NCBI GenBank assembly: GCA_002403175.1
Contig: DHHG01000127.1
Coordinates: 1 to 21,678, forward strand
Direction: 5' to 3'
DNA: 21,678 nucleotides
From: Syntrophaceae bacterium UBA4778
GTDB lineage: Bacteria > Desulfobacterota > Syntrophia > Syntrophales > UBA4778
Of this stretch, positions 1-7,094 are shown piece after piece. The stretch's first letter is position 1. Each line of letters opens with the position of its first letter. The translations under genes and the position numbers were made by a program. Below the pieces are notes generated by a model. That model saw nothing but the letters and a program-made list of their open reading frames with translations, was not told the origin of the DNA and ran no database searches.

Positions 1-1153
1 CCTGTGTAAACTGACGAACTCTCAGAAGTCCATGAAGAACTCCCGTCTTCTCGTGCCGGTGAACCGTACCCAATTCGAAGTAACGTAGCGGCAGATCGCG
101 ATAACTGCGAATCTTTGATTTGTAAATCATCATATGAGAGAGACAGTTCATGGGTTTAATCCCGTAAAGCTGCTCTTCCACTTCTGTAAAATACATCATA
201 TCGCGATAATGATCGAAGTGACCGGATTTTTTCCATAAATCACCTCTCAGGATTTGAGGACCGACCACAATATCATATCCGCGTTTTAAATGCTCCTTGC
301 GCTCCCAATCCTCTATAATCAGCCGCAACATGGCACCTTTCGGATGAAAAATGGCCAAGCCCGGACCAACTTCCTCATTGATTTGGAAGAGATCAAGTTC
401 TCTCCCTAAACGGCGGTGGTCACGCTTTTTAGCTTCTTCTATTAAACTCAGATAATGATCCAGCTCTTTTTGATCTGCGAATCCGGTCCCGTAAATCCGC
501 TGAAGCATTTTGTTTCTTTCGTCGCCGCGCCAGTATGCACCGGCCACACTCATCAATTTGAAAGCCTTAATCCTTCCCGTGGAAGGAATGTGAGGCCCAC
601 GGCACAAGTCAACGTACTCTCCCTGGGTATACAGACTAACTGTTCTCACATCAGACGGCAGATCATTAAGGAGTTCGAGTTTGTAAGTCTCCCCTCTTTT
701 CTGGAAAACATTGACCGCCTCTTCGCGGGATATCACCTGCCGGGCAAAGGGCAAATCGGCAGCAACGATCTCCCTCATTCTCTTTTCAATCTTTTCGAGA
801 TCTTCCGGAGTAAAAGTCTGATCATAATCGAAATCGTAATAAAAGCCATCCTCAATCGCGGGGCCGATACTTACCTTGACATCCTTGAATGTCTCCTGAA
901 CGGCTTGTGCCATCACGTGAGAGATACTGTGCCTCAGAATTTCCAGCCCTTGCTCAGATCCCACACTGATGAGATCAATCTCGGCATCTTGCTCTATGCG
1001 GGAAGTCAAATCGACCGGGCGGCCATTGACCATGGCGGCCACTGCGTCTGTAAGACTTTCCTTCTGCCATGAGGCGAGGATCGTTTTAACGGGGACACCT
1101 GCCGGCTGCTTTATACTTGAACCATCCGGCAATTTGATACTAACGTCGTCCAT
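1..1153 (-). CDS. thrS: Threonyl-tRNA synthetase, N-terminal 384 residues (cut by window edge)
   Basis: Class II synthetase that charges tRNA-Thr in the cytoplasm and edits mischarged Ser-tRNA. I translated the minus strand from the ATG at 1153, which has AAGG seven bases upstream; the frame stays open to the window edge. In order: a TGS domain (about 1-62), an editing domain with the HSISH zinc-type motif near residue 75 and the DLCRGPH cysteine near 182, then the start of the catalytic core. Motif 2 reads [12 protein letters not shown] and is followed by [11 protein letters not shown]. The zinc-ligand stretch is MNCLSHM instead of the usual MNCPGH; Cys and His are kept, and I recall similar sequences in deltaproteobacterial ThrRS. 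About 250 C-terminal residues, including the anticodon-binding domain, lie outside the window. infC often follows thrS but cannot be seen here. Identity is very secure. Confidence 0.97.
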   Translation of the reverse strand, partial: MDDVSIKLPDGSSIKQPAGVPVKTILASWQKESLTDAVAAMVNGRPVDLTSRIEQDAEIDLISVGSEQGLEILRHSISHVMAQAVQETFKDVKVSIGPAIEDGFYYDFDYDQTFTPEDLEKIEKRMREIVAADLPFARQVISREEAVNVFQKRGETYKLELLNDLPSDVRTVSLYTQGEYVDLCRGPHIPSTGRIKAFKLMSVAGAYWRGDERNKMLQRIYGTGFADQKELDHYLSLIEEAKKRDHRRLGRELDLFQINEEVGPGLAIFHPKGAMLRLIIEDWERKEHLKRGYDIVVGPQILRGDLWKKSGHFDHYRDMMYFTEVEEQLYGIKPMNCLSHMMIYKSKIRSYRDLPLRYFELGTVHRHEKTGVLHGLLRVRQFTQ

Positions 1154-1239
1154 TGCAAACCTTCAATTCAGACGATCAAACGTCTATTAAAATACATACC
1201 TGCCGCTCAAAAAAACATGAACGACACGCCTTTAACAGA

Positions 1240-1270
1240 AAGGGCATCACCGTGTTTCTCTGATGCCCTT
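1240..1270 (-). terminator. Hairpin terminator behind tRNA-Val
   Basis: A perfect 10-bp inverted repeat (AAGGGCATCA at 1240-1249 and TGATGCCCTT at 1261-1270) with an 11-base loop. It lies 17 bases past the 3' end of tRNA-Val and before thrS. On the minus strand the stem is followed by TTTCTGTT, a weak U-tract, so termination may be partial and thrS could receive some read-through. Confidence 0.55.
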
Positions 1271-1286
1271 ATATTCTCAATTGAAT

Positions 1287-1361
1287 TGGTAGGCACGCAG
1301 GGATTTGAACCCTGGACATCCACCGCGTCAGGATGGCGCTCTCCCCCTGAGCTACGTGCCT
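1287..1361 (-). tRNA. tRNA-Val (anticodon GAC)
   Basis: A complete 75-nt cloverleaf on the minus strand. The acceptor arms AGGCACG and CGTGCCT pair over seven bases. The D arm is GCTC/GAGC. The anticodon stem CCATC/GGTGG closes the loop CTGACGC, which places GAC at positions 34-36 and so reads GUC (and GUU) valine codons. The T arm is CAGGG-TTCAAAT-CCCTG. The discriminator is A, and the CCA tail is encoded. It stands alone between pgsA and thrS. Confidence 0.96.
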
Positions 1362-1381
1362 ATGCCGTTAAAGAGTTAAGA

Positions 1382-1410
1382 TAACTAACAATAAATGAAT
1401 TTCCTGTCAA
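1382..1410 (-). promoter_or_regulatory. Candidate sigma-70 promoter for tRNA-Val
   Basis: The minus strand has a consensus -35 box TTGACA (plus-strand 1405-1410). The hexamer 17 bases downstream is TAGTTA (1382-1387), a poor -10; TATCTT a few bases later is a better match but leaves a 21-base spacer. The -10 lies about 20 bases before the mature tRNA end, a sensible distance. The -35 is convincing, the -10 is not. Confidence 0.4.
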
Positions 1411-1474
1411 GCTAATTAATACAGATTTTAAAAAATTATAATTGAATCCGGGCCCTGGTTTTCATGGCACCAGC

Positions 1475-2023
1475 CTATTTTTTCACCGAAGAACGGTTAA
1501 AAACTCTTATTCCGCGACTTACATACGTCAGACCGGAAATAACCGTCATCACGGCTGTTGTCCAGAAAATTATATACTCTATTTTTTTTCCTAAGCACAC
1601 CAACGAGGCCAATGTCAGCAATGAGATAAAAACCGTTAAAAGCTGAAAGGCCGTTGTAATTTTGCTCACGACAGCCGGTTTGATCTCAACGGGAACTGAA
1701 ATCAAAGTCAAAATACAAATTCCTGTCAAGAGCACAATATCCCGGCTGATCACTATTACCGTAAGCCAAGAAGGTATAACGGCCATAACGGATAAGGTTA
1801 CAAAGGAACTGACAATCAGGGCCTTATCAGCCAAAGGATCCATGTAAGCGCCTAAAATGGACTTTTGGTGAAGAACACGCGCCAAAAATCCATCTAGGGC
1901 ATCGGTTAAACCGGCCACCATAAAAACAATCAATGCCTTTAAATAGAATCCTTGGATCAGGCATATGATCAAAACGGGCACAAGAATTATCCGGATGAGG
2001 GTCATCAGATTAGGAATATTCAT
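1475..2023 (-). CDS. pgsA: CDP-diacylglycerol--glycerol-3-phosphate 3-phosphatidyltransferase
   Basis: Integral inner-membrane enzyme that joins CDP-diacylglycerol and glycerol-3-phosphate to make phosphatidylglycerophosphate, the committed step to phosphatidylglycerol and cardiolipin. The CDP-alcohol phosphatidyltransferase signature D-x2-D-G-x2-A-R-x8-G-x3-D-x3-D is complete (D41, D44, G45, A48, R49, G58, D62, D66). Several hydrophobic segments flank it, at about 8-24, 29-39, 67-83 and 90-108. I chose the ATG at 2023 (MNIPNLMTLIRI) because the family typically begins this way; a GTG four codons upstream is possible. No clear ribosome site precedes either. Length is 182 residues, normal for the family. 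It starts 68 bases after the FecR gene on the same strand and may be the last gene of that transcript. Confidence 0.93.
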   Translation of the reverse strand: MNIPNLMTLIRIILVPVLIICLIQGFYLKALIVFMVAGLTDALDGFLARVLHQKSILGAYMDPLADKALIVSSFVTLSVMAVIPSWLTVIVISRDIVLLTGICILTLISVPVEIKPAVVSKITTAFQLLTVFISLLTLASLVCLGKKIEYIIFWTTAVMTVISGLTYVSRGIRVFNRSSVKK

Positions 2024-2091
2024 AATCGGAATCACTTTTCTATTTTAGCAAAGAAAGCAGATCTGCCAACTCAGTTTGGCCCCAGGCCTCA

Positions 2092-2958
2092 TCAATTATC
2101 AAACCAATTTTGCCGGTTATCGGGAGTCTCTTTGCCCAGCTCGGTATCCCGTTCCTTATTCCAGTCCACCCAGGCATCACGATCCTGCTCATCCGAAAAA
2201 GATTCGGGATTCTGAGCAATTCCATCCGCTCCAACCTGGATTTGCTGCATGGATTTCACTAGAAATGTCCATTCCTCCATTGAAACTTTCCTAGGCCCTT
2301 CAACCTTCGTTGGACCTGCCATTCTCCGCGGAGGACCGCCCATGATCGTTTTGGCTTCATTCATTCCGCTCCCTGCCGAAACCTTGACCTCTCCTTCATA
2401 GACTCTGACCAATACAGAATCGCTTTCCTCTACATTCATTCGATACACAGTACCTCGTACTCCGCAAACAGCATTGCGCGAAGTCATTTCGTAATTAGGT
2501 ACTCCGGTTCCGATGGTCTTATTGATGTTCGCCCATGTCTTTCCTAGCGCAAGGTTGATCTTTGCATTGCGATTGTGGCCTTCGTTATCCATATTGATTG
2601 AAATGATTTTAAACCGGGAATTCTCAGCAAAACGGAATGAAGATTTATCGGAGAGACGGATCTCAAGCCGCGAATTTTTATCAACTTTGATCTCATCACC
2701 ACCTTGCAACGAGTTCCCCACTTTGAGAGGACACCAGGTAGCATTTCTCGATTGGATTTGAGCAGAACCCTCCAGTATAGTCACTCTAGCTTCTCCTGTT
2801 CCAATCTTTACTGAAATCGGACCACGGGCATATGAATTTGGAACAGAACAAAGGAGAAAAAACCAAAGCACCCATACCCCGACAAAGGACGATAATCTAA
2901 AACTCACGCATTTACCGGGGAAGAGTTGAATTCCGAAGCACGTCATCTTTAAAACCAT
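2092..2958 (-). CDS. Exported FecR-domain protein
   Basis: Predicted periplasmic protein of 288 residues. A long N-terminal region ends in a hydrophobic stretch (VWVLWFFLLCS, about 28-38) followed by NSYA, which fits a signal peptide cleaved near residue 45. Residues about 60-200 form a FecR-like beta domain: entry at TILEGSAQIQ, then LQGGDEIKVDKNSRLEIRL, then the typical NAVCGVRGTVYRM and VRVYEGEVKV stretches. The acidic, Trp-rich tail (SMEEWTFLVKSMQQI, DAWVDWNKERD) resembles tails I recall on deltaproteobacterial FecR proteins. In classical systems FecR is an anti-sigma transducer; here there is no sigma factor, TonB receptor or cytoplasmic anti-sigma domain, so that role is unlikely. The start codon overlaps the end of the upstream lipoprotein gene by 10 bases, so the two are probably coupled. 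The substrate or partner is unknown. Confidence 0.85.
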   Translation of the reverse strand: MVLKMTCFGIQLFPGKCVSFRLSSFVGVWVLWFFLLCSVPNSYARGPISVKIGTGEARVTILEGSAQIQSRNATWCPLKVGNSLQGGDEIKVDKNSRLEIRLSDKSSFRFAENSRFKIISINMDNEGHNRNAKINLALGKTWANINKTIGTGVPNYEMTSRNAVCGVRGTVYRMNVEESDSVLVRVYEGEVKVSAGSGMNEAKTIMGGPPRRMAGPTKVEGPRKVSMEEWTFLVKSMQQIQVGADGIAQNPESFSDEQDRDAWVDWNKERDTELGKETPDNRQNWFDN

Positions 2959-3581
2959 TCGCTTAAAGAACTTTTCTTCGGAGGTCCCTGGGCAATAAAA
3001 TTGGGGCCGTTCGGAAAAGATTCCATAGCTTCATCCACAAGATCCTGGATTGCAGTTTCGTAGTCCAGTAATGTCAGAACCCGTACTTCATTTTTCAGAA
3101 TATGCCAATTCCTTTTGTTGACATGCTTACTGTCTTTCCAAATCAACTCACCATTCTTTGTGCTCCTCAGTTCAAATTCAGCTTTGGCAGAGATAGACCC
3201 ATAAGCAAAAAAAACGGACTTCTTCCATTCCGCCAGCGTACAATAGAGCACGGCATCCGCCCCGAGAAGGTCTCTGATAACCTGAGGCTGGATTTCCGCT
3301 CCAACCTTATAGTATTTGGATATTTTTGCGTCTACAATAGAGGAAGGAATCTTCGGATAGCCCTTAAAATAAAGCTCTTCAATGGCCTTTTCCCTTAAAA
3401 TGGGGGCCAATTGTGGTTCTCCTGTTTTATCTATAACAGGAACAACCGCGATTTGTTTACCTGGTTTCAATTGAGATGGTGCAATTGATCCCGATTTCAC
3501 TTGACTGCAACCTGAATGAAATCCGATTACCAGAATAACCAGCAATGTAAAAAGAAATGATCTGGTGTCCTTTAATGACAT
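2949..3581 (-). CDS. Outer-membrane-type lipoprotein, GNA1162/DUF799-like
   Basis: A 210-residue predicted lipoprotein. The ATG at 3581 is preferred because GGAGG lies five bases upstream, and it gives a short basic n-region, a hydrophobic core (FLFTLLVILVIGF) and the cysteine of HSGC at residue 25. A longer start at 3617 lacks this signal. His at lipobox -3 is atypical (Leu is usual). The mature part has the layout of GNA1162/DUF799 proteins: an IAVVPVIDKTGEP strand, an IPSSIVDAKI stretch, LLGADAVLYCTLAEW, and a conserved FELRSTKNGELIW strand. Known relatives sit in the Neisseria outer membrane and structurally resemble TolB or CsgG-type assembly factors. It is followed by an overlapping FecR gene and preceded by an unknown acidic protein, suggesting a small envelope complex. 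The family call is from memory of sequence patterns and is fairly, not fully, sure. Confidence 0.75.
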   Translation of the reverse strand: MSLKDTRSFLFTLLVILVIGFHSGCSQVKSGSIAPSQLKPGKQIAVVPVIDKTGEPQLAPILREKAIEELYFKGYPKIPSSIVDAKISKYYKVGAEIQPQVIRDLLGADAVLYCTLAEWKKSVFFAYGSISAKAEFELRSTKNGELIWKDSKHVNKRNWHILKNEVRVLTLLDYETAIQDLVDEAMESFPNGPNFIAQGPPKKSSLSEWF

Positions 3582-3609
3582 CCTAGCCTCCGAAGTATTT
3601 TCATAACAT

Positions 3610-3975
3610 CTATTCATCCGCGGCCTTTAATTTTTCAATTTCTTCCCGAATGATCCTTTCAGCTATTCCGGGAATCAACTCTCTTGAAATTCTTTCAGCT
3701 ATTTCTGAAACCTTTTTCATGATTTCAGCATTAAATTCAGCAACGGTGATGGATTTGGGCGACTCCTCTTCGACAACATCCGTAAGCTCGTATATGATTC
3801 GCCCATCGCTCAATTCTTGATCCTGGACGGAAGAGGAAATAATTTCCATTTTCTCTGAATCATTATCAGCCCCCTTGGGCTTTGAAGCTTCCATTGAGGA
3901 TTTCAATAAATCTTTAAAACTTAACTTTTCTTCAGACACAGATTTTTTTGACTCCTTTGTGCCGATTTTCTGCAT
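3610..3975 (-). CDS. Hypothetical acidic protein with amphipathic C-terminal helix
   Basis: 121 residues with no recognised catalytic domain. A good ribosome site (GGGGGAGAGG, five bases before the ATG) supports expression. The first 75 residues are polar, rich in Lys, Ser and Glu, and probably disordered. Residues about 78-121 predict a long helix containing IAERISRELIPGIAERIIREEIEKLK. This tail resembles the conserved C-terminal helices of PopZ/DUF2497 proteins and of some deltaproteobacterial response-regulator fusions, where such helices mediate polar assembly or partner binding; that is a resemblance, not an assignment. No signal peptide is seen, so it is likely cytoplasmic, although its neighbours are exported. 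Its stop lies 28 bases before the chosen lipoprotein start, so it heads the three-gene cluster. Confidence 0.7.
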   Translation of the reverse strand: MQKIGTKESKKSVSEEKLSFKDLLKSSMEASKPKGADNDSEKMEIISSSVQDQELSDGRIIYELTDVVEEESPKSITVAEFNAEIMKKVSEIAERISRELIPGIAERIIREEIEKLKAADE

Positions 3976-4030
3976 TATCGCCTCTCCCCCGTACTTTGCT
4001 CCAAACCGAACACTATACGTTTAATATGAG

Positions 4031-4060
4031 TCTATACTCGATCTTAAATTCAGATCGCAA
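4031..4060 (-). promoter_or_regulatory. Weak promoter candidate for the envelope cluster
   Basis: On the minus strand TTGCGA (plus-strand 4055-4060) is separated by 18 bases from TATAGA (4031-4036), each matching four of six consensus bases. It lies about 55 bases upstream of the 121-residue gene in AT-rich DNA that has no coding signal. Confidence 0.3.
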
Positions 4061-4114
4061 AATTAGAGCAAAAGACCGGAAAATTTTTATATCTAAAATT
4101 TTGATTCAGATTGG

Positions 4115-4139
4115 AATTGAGTCGTAGGAGAACTCAATT
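4115..4139. repeat. Inverted repeat in the gap before rsmI
   Basis: An 8-bp perfect stem, AATTGAGT (4115-4122) and ACTCAATT (4132-4139), with a nine-base loop. On the plus strand it is followed by a short T run, like a terminator, but no plus-strand gene reads into it; on the minus strand no T run follows. It is the only clear structure in the 293-bp gap from 3976 to 4268, which is otherwise AT-rich and apparently non-coding. Confidence 0.35.
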
Positions 4140-4268
4140 TTTATCCCGATTACCATACCTTACGGAACAGTTCAAGTGAATAACTTCCAAAAAAATCCTC
4201 TCCAATAAACTCCTACAAATATCGAGATCGCATCAGGACTGGATAAGAGCAGAAGGACACCTCTAAAG

Positions 4269-5123
4269 CTAGGTCTCTTTTAGTTCCAAAACGTACTTAT
4301 AAACATCTTTTCTGGGCAAACCTGTTTCTTCCGCAATCCTCTCGATGATATCCTTTGTTGTCAGAGATGGATTCCGTCGAAGATCAATATAGCGATCCTT
4401 AATATCACCAAGCGACAGGTTTCGAACTTCTTCAGCACCTGCAAGAAGGACCGTAATCTCCCCTTTGATTTCCCGATTGCCCAGGGCCTGTATCACTTCT
4501 TCTATACTTCCCCTGATAATCTCTTCATGAATTTTAGTTAGTTCCCTGGCTAATACAATTCGGCGCATCTGCCCAAAAATTTCTCGAATTATTTTCAAGG
4601 TCGCCAGCACTCTTTTAGGGGAATCATAGAATATCATCGTTCTAGTCTCGTTCAGGAGAGATGAAAAAAAACTTCTTCTCTTTCCTTCCGAGTGAGGAAC
4701 AAATGCATAGAAAACAAAACTATCCATCGGGAGTCCGGCAGCGCTGAGTGCTGTTACAACCGCTGAAACACCCGGGATCGGAACCACCTTAATTCCTGCA
4801 TCGATAGCAGCATTGATCAGAACGAATCCGGGATCGGATACTCCAGGAGTACCTGCATCCGAAACATAAGCTATATTCTGTCCAACACTCAATCGGGAAA
4901 TAATATACCCGCTTTTTCCTCTCTCATTACGGTCAAACAGACTAGTCAGGGGGGTTGCAACCCCATAAGTATTTAATAATTTTTTTGTATGTCTTGTATC
5001 CTCGGCAGCAATAAGATCGACTTCCTGCAGAACTTTGACGGCTCGGAAAGTAATATCCTCGAGATTTCCGATTGGAGTAGCTACAATGTAAAGAATGCCT
5101 TTAGGTTTTTTCTGCTCATCCAT
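4269..5123 (-). CDS. rsmI: 16S rRNA (cytidine-1402-2'-O)-methyltransferase
   Basis: SAM-dependent tetrapyrrole-methylase-fold enzyme that 2'-O-methylates C1402 in the 16S decoding centre. Diagnostic stretches are LYIVATPIGNLEDITFRA at the N-terminus, AAEDTRHTKKLL, and YVSDAGTPGVSDPG, the glycine-rich loop of the family. MIFYDSPKRV and LARELTKIHEE follow, then a C-terminal helical domain with TTKDIIERIAEETGLPRKDVYK. I chose the ATG at 5123 (MDEQKKPKG, 284 residues) over a TTG four codons earlier; neither has a strong ribosome site. It is the last gene of the ribosome-maturation block, 82 bases after yraN. The same pairing of rsmI and yraN is common in proteobacteria. Confidence 0.95.
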   Translation of the reverse strand: MDEQKKPKGILYIVATPIGNLEDITFRAVKVLQEVDLIAAEDTRHTKKLLNTYGVATPLTSLFDRNERGKSGYIISRLSVGQNIAYVSDAGTPGVSDPGFVLINAAIDAGIKVVPIPGVSAVVTALSAAGLPMDSFVFYAFVPHSEGKRRSFFSSLLNETRTMIFYDSPKRVLATLKIIREIFGQMRRIVLARELTKIHEEIIRGSIEEVIQALGNREIKGEITVLLAGAEEVRNLSLGDIKDRYIDLRRNPSLTTKDIIERIAEETGLPRKDVYKYVLELKET

Positions 5124-5205
5124 ATTGAATTTCAAAAATGCTATTTTGCCGGATTCCGGCAGATGGGCGCCCTTTCAGCTATTTCTGGCCCGATAGAGGA
5201 ATCAT

Positions 5206-5574
5206 TTAAAATCCATAACTCGACTCGAAGGCATTGCGTATTAACTCTATCTTCGGCCCTTGCGGAAGGAGCCGTACGGCAACAACATCGAACCTTGCTT
5301 TTACATTATTGAGTTTCTTTTCCTTTAAATAGTTTTGAGCAACCATCGATATCTTTTTTTGCTTTTGCAGACCTACCGCTGCTTGGGGCTCTCCAAACCG
5401 TTCCGTTTTTCTGCTTTTGACCTCTATAAATACAACCGTCTTTCCTTCTGTCGCGATAACATCAATTTCTCCGAGGGCACACCTGTAATTGGATTCAACA
5501 ATTCTATATCCATACCTTCTCAAATAATCCATGGCTATGGTCTCACCCAGTTTACCCGATTTCGTGCTGTTCAC
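5206..5574 (-). CDS. yraN: UPF0102/YraN-family putative nuclease
   Basis: 122 residues, typical for UPF0102. The restriction-endonuclease-like core is visible: an N-terminal helix (GKLGETIAMDYLRRYGY), then NYRCALGEIDVIATEGKTVVFIEVKSRK, in which GEID and the E-V-K triad are the PD-(D/E)XK-like positions. KKISMVAQNYL and ARFDVVAV complete the fold. The biochemical role is unsettled; Holliday-junction or other DNA processing is inferred from the fold. It follows rnhB by 44 bases and precedes rsmI, an arrangement seen in many proteobacteria. Confidence 0.93.
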   Translation of the reverse strand: MNSTKSGKLGETIAMDYLRRYGYRIVESNYRCALGEIDVIATEGKTVVFIEVKSRKTERFGEPQAAVGLQKQKKISMVAQNYLKEKKLNNVKARFDVVAVRLLPQGPKIELIRNAFESSYGF

Positions 5575-5618
5575 GCTTTTCCTCTATCAACCCTGACTGG
5601 TTCGATTCAGCTGGGCCA

Positions 5619-6272
5619 TCAATCTGATAAAATCAAATCTCCCTGAAAGGAATCCTTAACCGGCTTAAAACTCTGACGATGTATTTTACAGCACCCATGC
5701 ACTTTTATAGCTTCCCGGTGCTCTCTTGTACCATAACCCTTATTGCTCAGGAAATTATACTGCGGGTATTGCCGATGATAAATCTCCATTATTCTGTCTC
5801 TGGAGACTTTGGCGATGATAGAAGCTGCCGCAATGGACAAACACAGATTATCTCCGTTAACAATCGTCTCTTGCTCTGTGCTTATATGGATTCGCTTATT
5901 TCCATCAATCAGAAGGTAATCGGCGGGAATTGAAAGATTCAAGACGGCCTCTTTCATTGCGAGCAGCGAGGCCTGCAGGATATTAATCTTATCGATAATA
6001 CTGGCTTCAATGACACTGAGCCCCACGGCTACAGCATCATTTTTCAAAACTTTATATAATCTCTCTCTCTGTTTTGGCGAGAGTTGCTTGGAGTCCCTGA
6101 TTTCTGGATTCCTGTAATCTGCCGGGAATACAACAGCAGCAGCAACAACGGGACCAGCCAGAGGCCCCCGGCCTGCCTCATCAATACCGGCCACGACTTT
6201 AAAGCCACGCTGATAAGCTCTCAGTTCATATTCATCCATTGCCTGCTCTATCGGCTGGTGAAAAAGGCTCAT
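5619..6272 (-). CDS. rnhB: Ribonuclease HII
   Basis: Cleaves the RNA strand of RNA-DNA hybrids and single ribonucleotides in DNA. The signature [20 protein letters not shown] starts near residue 28. Likely metal-binding residues are D31, E32, D123 (LLIDGN) and D141 (VNGD), and [14 protein letters not shown] follows as in the family. The longest reading frame gives 217 residues from the ATG at 6272; an ATG at 6239 ([13 protein letters not shown]) is an equally good family start and overlaps the stop of a small upstream ORF. Neither has a strong ribosome site. Its position between rplS and yraN is the standard deltaproteobacterial order. Confidence 0.96.
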   Translation of the reverse strand: MSLFHQPIEQAMDEYELRAYQRGFKVVAGIDEAGRGPLAGPVVAAAVVFPADYRNPEIRDSKQLSPKQRERLYKVLKNDAVAVGLSVIEASIIDKINILQASLLAMKEAVLNLSIPADYLLIDGNKRIHISTEQETIVNGDNLCLSIAAASIIAKVSRDRIMEIYHRQYPQYNFLSNKGYGTREHREAIKVHGCCKIHRQSFKPVKDSFQGDLILSD

Positions 6273-6441
6273 CTACCGTGTGCACTTCAACTCTGTTTTT
6301 TAGATAATAATCTGAGATTCGATTTGTGCTCTGTTGAACCTTGGTAACCTGAAAAGGAATCAGTAAAAAACACTGCCGTAAATCATTCACTTGAACTGGC
6401 GGTTTTGGAACTCTCTGTATTCTATATACCAGATAGACCAT
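6232..6441 (-). CDS. Doubtful 69-residue ORF between rplS and rnhB
   Basis: Open reading frame from an ATG at 6441 with a modest purine-rich site (GGATGGAAAG) just upstream. It begins with a hydrophobic MVYLVYRIQ stretch, has FLLIPFQVTKV in the middle, and ends [19 protein letters not shown] recognise no family. Its TGA stop falls in the sequence ATGGATGA, which also contains the shorter rnhB start, so coupling is possible; it overlaps the longer rnhB start by 41 bases. Without it, about 260 bases between rplS and rnhB would be empty inside an otherwise compact operon. It may be a real small protein or chance. Confidence 0.28.
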   Translation of the reverse strand: MVYLVYRIQRVPKPPVQVNDLRQCFLLIPFQVTKVQQSTNRISDYYLKNRVEVHTVDEPFSPADRAGNG

Positions 6442-6532
6442 CTTTCCATCCGTTACACTAGAATACGTAAGGCTTACGGCTTTTGTTGTTAATCAGCTTG
6501 CGTTTGCATCGAAAATTTCGGATTTCCGATAC

Positions 6533-6880
6533 TTATCTTCTAGCTGCATCCTTGATTTTTGCGTATTTACCCTTTCGCTCTCTCAAATAGAAAAGTCGGG
6601 CTCGCCTGACCTTACCCCTGGAAACAACCTCGATCCTGTCAATAACTGGCGAATGTAGCGGAAATGTCCTTTCGACACCAACGCCATAAGATATTTTTCT
6701 AACCGTGAAACTCGCACGGCTATTGCCTCCCGTTTTCCGAATGACGGCACCCTCGAAGACCTGAATTCTTTCTTTCTGTCCCTCAATAATTTTCACATAA
6801 ACCTTAACCGTATCACCCGATTTGAAGCCGGGAAGATCGCCCCGCATCTGTTCTTTTTCAATAAACTCCAGTGTGTTCAT
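6533..6880 (-). CDS. rplS: 50S ribosomal protein L19
   Basis: 115 residues starting [13 protein letters not shown] at the ATG at 6880, chosen because GGAGG lies nine bases upstream and L19 proteins begin this way; an eight-codon extension upstream is not needed. The family core is present: [51 protein letters not shown], and the basic C-terminal [17 protein letters not shown]19 sits at the 30S-50S interface. It stands after trmD and the SPOUT methyltransferase, separated from the latter by 214 bases that carry two palindromes. Confidence 0.98.
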   Translation of the reverse strand: MNTLEFIEKEQMRGDLPGFKSGDTVKVYVKIIEGQKERIQVFEGAVIRKTGGNSRASFTVRKISYGVGVERTFPLHSPVIDRIEVVSRGKVRRARLFYLRERKGKYAKIKDAARR

Positions 6881-6988
6881 TATAGTAATCCTCCGAAAGG
6901 TCATTTCTTTATCAAGAAGCGAAGACTTATAATCCTTTATCTCCCTTATGTCAATGCCATATTCTATTTTTTGAGGAGTAATTGAAGA

Positions 6989-7012
6989 TTTAACGGAGCA
7001 AGCTCCGTTAAA
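6989..7012. repeat. Perfect palindrome with GCAAGC core
   Basis: TTTAACGGAGC (6989-6999) and GCTCCGTTAAA (7002-7012) form an 11-bp perfect stem with a two-base AA gap. No T run follows on either strand, so it is not a textbook terminator. It may be an extragenic palindrome or a transcript-stabilising stem between the SPOUT methyltransferase gene and rplS. Confidence 0.6.
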
Positions 7013-7054
7013 TTTCCGATCCTTGAGAATGTCTAAACATGATTCGCTCGCCTA

Positions 7055-7074
7055 CCCCGTCGCAAGCAGCGGGG
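7055..7074. repeat. Second GCAAGC-cored palindrome
   Basis: CCCCGTCGC (7055-7063) and GCAGCGGGG (7066-7074) form a 9-bp stem with one G-T wobble and one mismatch, and the same AA gap as the palindrome 40 bases to the left. It lies 21 bases past the methyltransferase stop codon. Copies of CGCTCGC flank it at 7045-7051 and 7079-7085. The layout resembles REP-type elements. Confidence 0.5.
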
Positions 7075-7094
7075 AAAGCGCTCGCTGCCCCTGA

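Noticed and set aside
124..150. ThrRS zinc motif reads MNCLSHM rather than MNCPGH
   Set aside because: Metal-ligand Cys and His are intact and I recall the same kind of substitution in deltaproteobacterial ThrRS, so it looks like a lineage variant, not a defect.
1170..1185. Small stem AGACG/CGTCT just before the thrS ribosome site, as a possible autoregulatory operator
   Set aside because: Only five base pairs, with no tRNA-Thr-like anticodon arm or T-box features that I can see.
455..1190. Plus-strand open frames opposite thrS
   Set aside because: They are antisense to a clearly coding minus-strand gene and have no recognisable protein features.
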